Shown: positions 1 to 6,705 of the stretch, one piece after another
Numbering within the stretch: the stretch's first letter is position 1
Layout: the number at the start of each line of letters is the position of its first letter
Origin: Flavobacteriales bacterium UBA1995
GTDB lineage: Bacteria; Bacteroidota; Bacteroidia; Flavobacteriales_D; Sanyastnellaceae
Reading direction: 5' to 3'
DNA length: 36,935 nt
Assembly: GCA_002336475.1 (NCBI GenBank)
Contig: DDCX01000104.1
Span: 12,429-49,363 of the forward strand
Program-made: the position numbers and the translations under genes
Notes under the pieces: model-generated
Databases searched by the model: none
What the model saw: the letters and a program-made list of their open reading frames with translations, nothing else
Told to the model about the DNA's origin: nothing

Positions 1-290
1 TGCATGGTGCTGCGCACGAGTTCATTGGCCTGTTCTGCTGTCATGGCAGCATTTCCAGCTTGAACGTCTGAAAAAGCCTGCGCAATTTGTGCTGGGACGT
101 AGTCAGTGATGCCTTGACTTTGAACGTTGGTGGCAAAAAGCACGCCCAGTGCATAGCTCAAAGAGTCGTTGTTGTTTTCCATGTTGGGGGTTGGGGTATT
201 CTGACCGTTGACGGAGCAGCCTGTCCAAGCCATTGGGGCTAAGACCAGACCCGCCGCGAGGGCCATCGTGTGAATCGGGTTGAATTTCAT
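1..290 (-). CDS. FKBP-type peptidyl-prolyl isomerase, N-terminal part (cut by window edge)
   Basis: Only the first 96 codons are present; the gene runs off the left edge. The translated start (MKFNPIHTMALAAG...) is a signal peptide with a Cys after W-T-G that could be a lipobox, so the protein is probably a lipoprotein. After a short linker comes D-S-L-S-Y-A-L-G-V, then a helical stretch containing IAQAFSDVQAG. This pattern is typical of the dimerisation domain that precedes the FKBP fold in Mip/FkpA-like prolyl isomerases of Bacteroidota. Such proteins assist folding of exported proteins in the periplasm. The ATG overlaps the yaaA stop codon (ATGA), so the two genes are probably cotranscribed. 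The catalytic FKBP domain lies outside the window, so the assignment rests on the N-terminal domain alone. Confidence 0.62.
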   Translation of the reverse strand, partial: MKFNPIHTMALAAGLVLAPMAWTGCSVNGQNTPTPNMENNNDSLSYALGVLFATNVQSQGITDYVPAQIAQAFSDVQAGNAAMTAEQANELVRSTM

Positions 291-1060
291 GAGGTTGTAT
301 TGATGTTTCGTGTGAAGATGAAAGTATGACTCCCACTCAGGGCAGAATTGAAGCTGTAGCCGTCTTCATTGAATGCCTGAATCCCATCGCGCGTGTCGAT
401 TTTCTCTTGCAGCAAATATTTGGCCATGCGCCCACGCGCTGTTTTGGCGTAGGTGCCAATCATTTTGTACGCTCCGTTCCGCTCCTCCTTGAACTGGATG
501 TGTATGAAACGGCCAGCAAGGAGGGGTTGGTCTATGGCTTTGAAATACTCTTGGCTGGCGAGGTTGATGATTTCATCGCCTTCATTTTCCTCATTCAGGC
601 TGCTGGCCAATGATGTTCCCCAATATTCATAGAGGTTTTGGTGGCCTTTTGGCCGCCACTTTCCGCCCATCTCGAGCCTGTACTGTTGGATCAAGTCTAA
701 GGGGCGCAGCAAGCCGTAGAGACCAGAGATGATCCTCAATCTGTTTTGGGCATGATCGAGGTCACTCGCATTCCACCGCTCCGCACCCAATGCCCGGAAA
801 ACTTCTCCATGGAATGCATGAATGGCAGTGCGCGCATTGCCGGGATGAAAAGGGGCGCCCCACTGCTGGTGACGTTTGGAAGTCTCATTAGCCAAATCAG
901 GACTGATGTCCATGGTGGTCATCAGACTGTCTTCAGATTCAAGTGAGAGCGAAGACATCAGCTCCGATGCATTTCCCGCAAAAAGAGGCTGGCTCGCCCC
1001 AGCATCTACTGGAATGTCGCCATTCCTAAAAGTTTTCGCGGGGGACAGCAAAATGCGCAT
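287..1060 (-). CDS. yaaA: YaaA family peroxide stress protein (UPF0246/DUF328)
   Basis: The 257-residue product begins MRILLSPAKTFR, the family signature, and has the usual family length (about 250). It also has the conserved central stretches NRLRIISGLYGLLRPLD and IQQYRLEMGGKW, and a C-terminal FIFTR. YaaA is cytoplasmic; in E. coli it lowers free iron and limits oxidative damage during peroxide stress. It is the first gene of a likely two-gene unit with the FKBP lipoprotein, which overlaps its stop by four bases. A perfect TAnnTTTG element ends seven bases upstream of the ATG, which supports this start and a very short leader. The role in this organism is inferred from the family. Confidence 0.93.
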   Translation of the reverse strand: MRILLSPAKTFRNGDIPVDAGASQPLFAGNASELMSSLSLESEDSLMTTMDISPDLANETSKRHQQWGAPFHPGNARTAIHAFHGEVFRALGAERWNASDLDHAQNRLRIISGLYGLLRPLDLIQQYRLEMGGKWRPKGHQNLYEYWGTSLASSLNEENEGDEIINLASQEYFKAIDQPLLAGRFIHIQFKEERNGAYKMIGTYAKTARGRMAKYLLQEKIDTRDGIQAFNEDGYSFNSALSGSHTFIFTRNINTTS

Positions 1061-1067
1061 GGGGCCG

Positions 1068-1075
1068 CAAATCTA
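1068..1075 (-). promoter_or_regulatory. Bacteroidota -7 promoter element (TAGATTTG) for yaaA
   Basis: On the minus strand TAGATTTG matches the Bacteroidota sigma-A -7 consensus TAnnTTTG exactly and ends 7 bases before the yaaA ATG. No convincing -33 TTTG was seen at the usual spacing, so the call rests on the -7 element and its position. Confidence 0.45.
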
Positions 1076-1099
1076 AGGCATGCCATTCAGCGTCTACCT

Positions 1100-1106
1100 T
1101 AATTTG
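1100..1106 (+). promoter_or_regulatory. TAATTTG promoter-like element just upstream of the start at 1112
   Basis: TAATTTG is followed by exactly five bases and then the ATG. The same heptamer (or TAAATTG) with the same five-base gap precedes the starts at 4125 and 6706. It is one base short of the TAnnTTTG consensus. Transcription from it would begin at or very near the start codon. Confidence 0.42.
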
Positions 1107-1111
1107 CTCCC

Positions 1112-3031
1112 ATGAAAACGTCAGCCATTCACAATTTATGGGGTGCCATTCTCTTAATCGCACCCTTTTGCTTGCTTGCTCAGGAATGTCCGGATGGCCA
1201 AAGCCCGTTTGAAATGCGCATCCACACTGATGCCTGGGGGTATGAGTTGTACTGGGAACTGAGCCCAGAAGGCGAGGCTTGCGGAGCAGCAGCACTCTAT
1301 TGGGGTGGCAATGCTGCAGAGGTGGGGTGCGATGGTGATGGCATTCCGGGAGCGCCGGAGGGCAACTATGCTTCAAACACGAGCTTCATATTAGACACGT
1401 TGTGCGGCGTCCCTGGCGATTCATTGACCCTGCATTATGTGGACAGCTACGGGGATGGAGGAACTTTTTTTGAAGTGTTTGCCGATGGAGTGCTGAACCA
1501 AAGTTTGAATGGAACAGGCAATGGAAACGTCTGGAGTTTCGATCCATTTTCGATGTCAGGACCAGCTTATGATTCTCCCTGTGCTGCAGAGTCTATTGAA
1601 GTCGATGGTCCCATGGTGGTCGTGTCTACGGACAGTTGCACTGCTGCATTTGATGAGCCAGCTCCCCCAAATTTTGCAGGCGTTTATTCCTGCCAACTCA
1701 ATGGCGGTTGGTGTGAAGGGGGGCTCATAGGGTCAGCGTGGCTTTCGTTTGTGGCGACCTCCGGGAACTGCAGGGTAACGGCCTGCAACGACACCACAGA
1801 TTTCGATACGCAATTGGCCTTGTGGAAGGCCGAAGATTGCGGCGATTTCGACACCTACACCCTCATCAATGCCAATGACGATATGGCTGGGGGTTGCAGT
1901 GGAGGCAATGGCTATGCGAGCACCATGGCCACAGGTTGCTTGGACAGTGGCGCTACTTATTTGATTCAGATAGATGGGTGGTACAGTGCTACAGGAACGG
2001 TTGGTGTGACCATTGAGACGGATGCGCAAGGCGAGGACATCACCAGTGCGACAGGCGGCTTGGCTTGTCCTTTGGACAAAGAGGAGTCGCCCAACGGCAC
2101 CATTGTCTTAAACCCCCAAGGAATGGGGGCGGACTTCACAGCAGCATGGATTGGCCCTGATGGTTTTTCTGGTGAGGGACAGCAAATCACAGGCCTTTCA
2201 GAAGGCACTTATTCAGCGGTGATTGTCTCCAGTTGCGGCACCACATTGACGCATTCGGTCACTTTAACCCAACCCGATCCCATCTCCATCGATCTGGATG
2301 TGGTGCCTCCGGGGTGCCCAGAACAACCCAACGGAAGTGCGAGCATCGAGGTTCAAGGAGGCACAGCACCTTATGCCATTACGTGGTCCGGTGAGCTTGG
2401 TGAGTTGGGAACGGGTGAGTCCATCATGGATTTGGGTGAGGGCCAATACGCGGTGATCATGGAGGACGACAACGGATGCACTGAAGAGCTTAGTTTCAAT
2501 TTGGAGGCTTCAGACGATGCCTTTGCTTTCACTTTGGGAGCGGACACCAGTTTGTGTGACGATGAGCAGTTGATTCTGTCGGCCCCTCCTGGATTGGAGT
2601 ACCTCTGGAGCACCGGCAGCGTAGATCAGTTCATCATTATCGATGGCGCTGAGCTTGGAACAGGCACATATCCTATTGTGGTAGAAGCGAGCAACGCTTT
2701 CGGCTGTTCTCATGCAGATGCGATTTTCATCACTGTGTATGATTGCACCAGCAGTGTCGAAGAAGGAGCGGCTTTGTCTTCGGATGTTCGCGTATTTCCG
2801 AACCCTTTGGCGGGCGGCGGATCTTGGACCATTGCATGGGACGTCCCAGATTACATCTGGTTGGGAGGTTGGGAATTGAGGGATGCAGCAGGAAGAATGG
2901 TCAAGAAAGGCCAAGCACCAGGTTGGTCTGGGGCCATCAAAGTTGATGTTCCCTCGGCTGGTTTGGCCGCTGGCCAATACCTCTGGCATGCTTCCGGAAC
3001 GGATGTGTCAGTTCGCCTCCAGCTCCACTGA
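1112..3031 (+). CDS. Secreted T9SS cargo protein with SprB-like repeats and type A sorting domain
   Basis: The 639-residue product has a signal peptide (residues 1-23, ending LLAQ). Residues about 25-135 form a module with FEMRIHTDAWGYELYWEL and DSYGDGG, also found in the two lysyl oxidases of this window. Residues about 150-305 resemble a beta-sandwich pre-peptidase-like domain (FDTQLALW, YLIQIDGW). Residues about 310-470 hold Ig-like repeats of the SprB type (GGTAPYAITWSG, ENGC-like D-D-N-G-C-T). The end (VRVFPNPLAGG, GWELRDAAGRMV, LAAGQYLWHA) is a T9SS type A sorting domain. Such proteins cross the inner membrane by Sec and the outer membrane by T9SS, and are then released or anchored on the surface. 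No catalytic motif is visible; adhesion or a structural role is the likeliest guess. The threonine aldolase gene follows after 21 bases. Confidence 0.85.
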   Translation: MKTSAIHNLWGAILLIAPFCLLAQECPDGQSPFEMRIHTDAWGYELYWELSPEGEACGAAALYWGGNAAEVGCDGDGIPGAPEGNYASNTSFILDTLCGVPGDSLTLHYVDSYGDGGTFFEVFADGVLNQSLNGTGNGNVWSFDPFSMSGPAYDSPCAAESIEVDGPMVVVSTDSCTAAFDEPAPPNFAGVYSCQLNGGWCEGGLIGSAWLSFVATSGNCRVTACNDTTDFDTQLALWKAEDCGDFDTYTLINANDDMAGGCSGGNGYASTMATGCLDSGATYLIQIDGWYSATGTVGVTIETDAQGEDITSATGGLACPLDKEESPNGTIVLNPQGMGADFTAAWIGPDGFSGEGQQITGLSEGTYSAVIVSSCGTTLTHSVTLTQPDPISIDLDVVPPGCPEQPNGSASIEVQGGTAPYAITWSGELGELGTGESIMDLGEGQYAVIMEDDNGCTEELSFNLEASDDAFAFTLGADTSLCDDEQLILSAPPGLEYLWSTGSVDQFIIIDGAELGTGTYPIVVEASNAFGCSHADAIFITVYDCTSSVEEGAALSSDVRVFPNPLAGGGSWTIAWDVPDYIWLGGWELRDAAGRMVKKGQAPGWSGAIKVDVPSAGLAAGQYLWHASGTDVSVRLQLH

Positions 3032-3052
3032 TTTAGCTTCATTGCAGAACTT

Positions 3053-4069
3053 ATGATTGATTTGAGGAGTGACACGGTCACCAGGCCGACGGAAGCCATG
3101 TTGAAGGCCATGATGTCGGCGCCCACAGGTGATGACGTTTATGCCGAAGACCCGACGGTCAACCGCCTCCAAGAGGAGCTGGCCGCCAGATTTGGGCATG
3201 AAGCAGGGCTGTTTTGTCCTTCTGGCACCATGGCCAACCAAATCGCCATCAACGTGCACGTATCTCCAGGAGATGAGGTGCTGTGTCACCGCTTGAGCCA
3301 CGTTTACAACTATGAAGGTGGCGGCATAGCGCGCAACAGTGGGGCAAGTGTCAGGCTTGTAGATGAACCCCATGGGGCTATGCCAGCGTCGGTCATCCGG
3401 GCTGAAATCAATCCTGCGGACAGTCATTTCGCACGGACCCGCCTGGTGTGCGTTGAGGACACCGTCAACAAGGGCGGGGGCGCCGTACAGTCTGTCGCAA
3501 CATTGGCAGAAGGCAGTGCAGCCAGCCGAGCGGCGGGGTTGCCTTTCCACCTTGATGGAGCGCGTGCTTGGAATGCCTTGCGAAAAACCGGACAAGACTG
3601 GAAGCGCTACGGCGACATGTTTGACAGCATCTCGCTGTGTCTTTCCAAGGGGTTGGGAACACCCGCAGGTTCCGTACTGCTGGGTTCTCGGGATTTTATC
3701 GCCGAAGCCCACCGCAGCAGGAAAGTCATGGGGGGAGGCATGCGACAGGTGGGCATTTTGGCCGCGGCTGGGTTGCATGCCATCGAGCATCATTTCGACC
3801 GCCTGCAAGAAGATCACGACCGGGCAGCCCGCATTGGGTCACTGCTCTCCGAGCACCATTCGGTAGCTAACGTCGCTCCTGTGGAGACCAACATCGTGAT
3901 TGCCCAACTAAAAAACAGTCGGCCAGCCTCGGAGCTCGTAGAAGCCCAGCATGAGCAGGGCATTTTATGTTCGGCATTCGGTCCGGATCAGGTGCGCTGG
4001 GTGACCCACCTCGACTTTGGAGATGAAGATCTTCAGCAGGTGTTGAACGCGCTTGAAGGGTGGAGTTGA
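3053..4069 (+). CDS. ltaE: Low-specificity L-threonine aldolase (PLP, fold type I)
   Basis: The 338-residue product starts [13 protein letters not shown], the hallmark of the threonine aldolase/beta-eliminating lyase family, and has the usual length. Visible motifs are [12 protein letters not shown], the PLP-phosphate region [18 protein letters not shown] (Asp that contacts the pyridine nitrogen) and the Schiff-base lysine in [11 protein letters not shown] (Lys199). The cytoplasmic enzyme cleaves L-threonine or L-allo-threonine to glycine and acetaldehyde. It starts 21 bases after the secreted protein gene and may share its transcript, although the functions look unrelated. Substrate stereopreference cannot be read from the sequence. 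Confidence 0.93.
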   Translation: MIDLRSDTVTRPTEAMLKAMMSAPTGDDVYAEDPTVNRLQEELAARFGHEAGLFCPSGTMANQIAINVHVSPGDEVLCHRLSHVYNYEGGGIARNSGASVRLVDEPHGAMPASVIRAEINPADSHFARTRLVCVEDTVNKGGGAVQSVATLAEGSAASRAAGLPFHLDGARAWNALRKTGQDWKRYGDMFDSISLCLSKGLGTPAGSVLLGSRDFIAEAHRSRKVMGGGMRQVGILAAAGLHAIEHHFDRLQEDHDRAARIGSLLSEHHSVANVAPVETNIVIAQLKNSRPASELVEAQHEQGILCSAFGPDQVRWVTHLDFGDEDLQQVLNALEGWS

Positions 4070-4112
4070 ACGGTTAAATGCAGTCTCCCATGATGGGCTG
4101 AGCACCGGGCAT

Positions 4113-4119
4113 TAATTTG
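4113..4119 (+). promoter_or_regulatory. TAATTTG promoter-like element five bases before the start at 4125
   Basis: TAATTTG is followed by CCGGC and then the ATG of the S46 peptidase. It repeats the heptamer and the spacing seen at 1100-1112. The intergenic gap is only 55 bases, so this is probably the gene's own promoter. Confidence 0.42.
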
Positions 4120-4124
4120 CCGGC

Positions 4125-6458
4125 ATGATTGCAATTTGGAAGACCGCCTCCCGCGCATGGCGCAAAGGGACATGGATGGCACTGGCATTGAGCCTCACCT
4201 TTTCTGCCCAAGCGACTGAGGGCATGTGGATTCCGGCCTTGCTCAAGGCCGTAGAAGGGGACATGCAAGACATGGGACTCAAGTTGACTGCTGAAGACAT
4301 TTACAGCATCAACCGCAGCTCATTGAAGGATGCCATTGTCCAATTCGGCGGTGGGTGCACCGCAAGTGTGATCTCCGATCAGGGGTTGCTCTTGACCAAC
4401 CACCACTGTGGTTATGGCCAGATTCAATCCCACAGCAGCCTGGAGCGCGACATTCTCAAGGATGGTTTTTGGGCGATGTCCTTGGAAGAAGAGCTCACCA
4501 ATCCCGGCCTGACTGCGATGTTCATCGTCCGCATTGAAGACGTGACCGCAGCGGTTCAGGCTGCGAGGGCAGCGGGAGGTGATGCCGAAAAAGCCGTCCG
4601 AGATTCCCTAGCGTCAGCGGCGACGGACGGAACAGACCATGAAGCTGTTGTGCGCGATTTCTTATACGGCAACCAGAACTTCCTCATCGTTACACGCACC
4701 TTCAAGGATGTGCGTTTGGTAGGTGCACCACCTAGCTCGATTGGCAAATTCGGCGGAGATACAGACAATTGGGTTTGGCCCCGACATACCGGAGATTTTT
4801 CGCTCTTTCGGATTTACAGCGGTCCAGATGGAGCACCTGCAGAACCCAGTGAAGAGAACATTCCATTGGATCCTGCCCACCATCTCCCCATTTCTATGCA
4901 CGGCATTGAAGAAGGGGACTTCACCATGGTCTTTGGTTTCCCTGGGCGCACAGAGCGTTACATCCCCTCTGTTCAGGTCGAGCACTTGATCAACACCCTG
5001 AACCCCACTCGGATTGCCATGCGTACAGCAAGTTTGGAGGTGATCAATACCGCCATGCGTGCAGACGATGGCACGCGCATCGCCTATGCGGCAAAGCAGA
5101 GCCGCATCGCCAATGCATGGAAGAAGTGGATTGGCCAGAATGAAGGATTGATTGATTTCGGGGTGGTAACTGAGAAGCGCCGGGCACAAATCGAAGTGGC
5201 CAAGGAGATCCGTTCACAAGGCTTGGACGAGTTTGGAACGGTGGTTGGCGACCTGTCCAAGGATTTTGAGGCACTCAGGCCATTTATGGAAGCCCGGTCA
5301 CTCTTTATCGAATGGTTCTACTATGGTCCTGAAATCCTGCGTTGGGCATCCGAGGTGGGAGATGTGCTTGCCATGGCCGCTGATAAAACGGTCTCGGACA
5401 GTGCATTTGATGCGCGTGCGGCAGAAGTTCTGATTGCGGCGGCTGGCTTTTACCCTGACTACAGGGCCGAGGTAGACCGCAAGGTGTTTGGGGCTGTATT
5501 CCCTCTGTACATGCAGGCTTTGCCCGAAGGTTTTGCACCAGAGGTGGCGGCTGCGACATGGGCGATGTCCAAGGACCAGAATGCCAATGCCATTGCCGAT
5601 GACCTTTTCGATGGCAGTATTCTGGATGACGGCGCCGCATTCATGGCCTTGCTCGAAGACCGGGACAGAAAAGCCCTAAAGAAGCATTCAAAAGACCTGA
5701 TTTTGGAGTGGGCACAGCAAACCAATGACAGCTATTGGGTCAAGGTGAGGAGCGAATACGGCCGCTTACAAGCCGCCATGGAGCAAGACATGGGCCGCTA
5801 TTTGATGGCGCTGGGGCAGGTGTATCCCGACAGTACTTTTTGGCCAGATGCCAACAGCACATTGCGCTTGACCTATGGACTTATGGAGGGCAGTGAGCCC
5901 AGGGATGCCGTGAGCTATAAGCCGTTTTCTACTGCCCGAGGTGTGCTCGACAAATACGTTCCCGGAGATGCGGAGTTTGACCTGCCAAAAGACCTGGTGG
6001 CCCAATTGAGGGCAAAAGAGTACGGACCCTACGCCGACAGCGACGGCAACCTGAGGGTGTGCTTTTTGGGTTCCAACCACACCACGGGCGGGAATTCAGG
6101 GTCACCCGCCATCAATGGCACAGGAGACCTTGTAGGATTGAACTTTGACCGCACCTGGGAAAGCACAATGAGCGATGTGCGCTTTGATGCCGACCGCTGC
6201 CGAAACATCATGGTGGACATCCGATACGTGCTGTGGGTGACCGATGTGTATGCAGGGGCGACACACCTCGTTCAGGAAATGACATTGACGGAGCGCGATC
6301 CGGACAACCTGAGTCCCAATTGGCGCCCATTTGGCACCGGCACAGGCATCGGAAGGGGATACCGTCAGAGTGAGGAAGAGGTCAAAGAGAATTTCCGCAA
6401 GCGCTCATTGGAACGCATGGAAGAGCGCCGCCAAAAGATGGAGGCAGGGGGGCAGTAA
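4125..6458 (+). CDS. Peptidase family S46, dipeptidyl-peptidase 11-like
   Basis: The 777-residue product has a signal peptide (cleavage near S-A-Q-A) and the full S46 length. The chymotrypsin-like triad is visible: His in TNHHCGYG (about residue 94), Asp in DTDNWVWPRHTGDF, and Ser658 in GGNSGSP. Eighteen residues after the Ser, in NFDRTWE, is Arg676. In Porphyromonas gingivalis the matching residue is Arg in DPP11 (which removes N-terminal dipeptides with acidic P1, Asp or Glu) and Gly in DPP7 (hydrophobic P1). I therefore infer a DPP11-type specificity. These enzymes act in the periplasm and convert oligopeptides to dipeptides for uptake. The gene appears monocistronic, with its own promoter-like element. 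The family is certain; the subtype is inferred from one residue. Confidence 0.9.
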   Translation: MIAIWKTASRAWRKGTWMALALSLTFSAQATEGMWIPALLKAVEGDMQDMGLKLTAEDIYSINRSSLKDAIVQFGGGCTASVISDQGLLLTNHHCGYGQIQSHSSLERDILKDGFWAMSLEEELTNPGLTAMFIVRIEDVTAAVQAARAAGGDAEKAVRDSLASAATDGTDHEAVVRDFLYGNQNFLIVTRTFKDVRLVGAPPSSIGKFGGDTDNWVWPRHTGDFSLFRIYSGPDGAPAEPSEENIPLDPAHHLPISMHGIEEGDFTMVFGFPGRTERYIPSVQVEHLINTLNPTRIAMRTASLEVINTAMRADDGTRIAYAAKQSRIANAWKKWIGQNEGLIDFGVVTEKRRAQIEVAKEIRSQGLDEFGTVVGDLSKDFEALRPFMEARSLFIEWFYYGPEILRWASEVGDVLAMAADKTVSDSAFDARAAEVLIAAAGFYPDYRAEVDRKVFGAVFPLYMQALPEGFAPEVAAATWAMSKDQNANAIADDLFDGSILDDGAAFMALLEDRDRKALKKHSKDLILEWAQQTNDSYWVKVRSEYGRLQAAMEQDMGRYLMALGQVYPDSTFWPDANSTLRLTYGLMEGSEPRDAVSYKPFSTARGVLDKYVPGDAEFDLPKDLVAQLRAKEYGPYADSDGNLRVCFLGSNHTTGGNSGSPAINGTGDLVGLNFDRTWESTMSDVRFDADRCRNIMVDIRYVLWVTDVYAGATHLVQEMTLTERDPDNLSPNWRPFGTGTGIGRGYRQSEEEVKENFRKRSLERMEERRQKMEAGGQ

Positions 6459-6473
6459 CCCTTTTGGGACCGA

Positions 6474-6590
6474 TCAGCTCAGAAAGTAAATCGAGGTGAT
6501 CAAGATGGCGAACAGAAAGAGGGCCAATACAACTGGGCCTCCAATTTCGTTCTGCTCGGCTTCTGAGTGGTCGTGGTGGTCTTCGGACAT
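6474..6590 (-). CDS. Small tail-anchored membrane protein, 38 residues
   Basis: The short frame encodes a His/Asp/Glu-rich N-terminus (MSEDHHDHSEAEQNE) followed by one hydrophobic helix (VVLALFLFAILITSIYFL) and an immediate stop. The sharp split between a charged cytosolic head and a clean membrane helix is unlikely by chance. A perfect TATTTTTG -7 element lies 22 bases upstream. The gene is convergent with the S46 peptidase gene and divergent from the lysyl oxidase gene. I do not recognise the family. Similar small single-helix peptides serve as accessory subunits of respiratory complexes or transporters, but no neighbour suggests a partner. The His-rich head could bind metal; this is speculation. 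Confidence 0.6.
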   Translation of the reverse strand: MSEDHHDHSEAEQNEIGGPVVLALFLFAILITSIYFLS

Positions 6591-6612
6591 GATGGTGCGT
6601 CGTTTGCTCGCA

Positions 6613-6620
6613 CAAAAATA
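6613..6620 (-). promoter_or_regulatory. TATTTTTG -7 element for the 38-residue membrane peptide
   Basis: The minus strand reads TATTTTTG, an exact TAnnTTTG match, 22 bases upstream of the ATG at 6590. No clear -33 TTTG was found at the usual spacing. Confidence 0.4.
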
Positions 6621-6621
6621 G

Positions 6622-6637
6622 GGCACCCTGTGGTGCC
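6622..6637. repeat. Inverted repeat between divergent genes
   Basis: GGCACC-CTGT-GGTGCC is a perfect six-base inverted repeat with a four-base loop, located between the divergent small membrane gene and LOX1. It lies directly upstream of the -7 element at 6613-6620. It could be an operator or a weak hairpin; no regulator is evident. Confidence 0.25.
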
Positions 6638-6693
6638 GTCATGGGGAGTGGCCTTCATGGGCAACCATGTTTCCCACAGGACAGTTCTTGAGG

Positions 6694-6700
6694 TAAATTG
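6694..6700 (+). promoter_or_regulatory. TAAATTG promoter-like element five bases before the LOX1 start
   Basis: TAAATTG is followed by ACCAC and then ATG, the same five-base gap as at 1106-1112 and 4119-4125. It supports the ATG at 6706 as the start and a very short leader. Confidence 0.38.
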
Positions 6701-6705
6701 ACCAC

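Noticed and set aside
3008..3817. 269-codon minus-strand frame over the threonine aldolase gene
   Set aside because: Antisense to an enzyme with all catalytic motifs; no recognisable domain in the product.
4088..4098. CCCATGATGGG inverted repeat before the S46 peptidase gene
   Set aside because: Five-base arms with a one-base centre and no T-run; too weak to call a terminator or operator.
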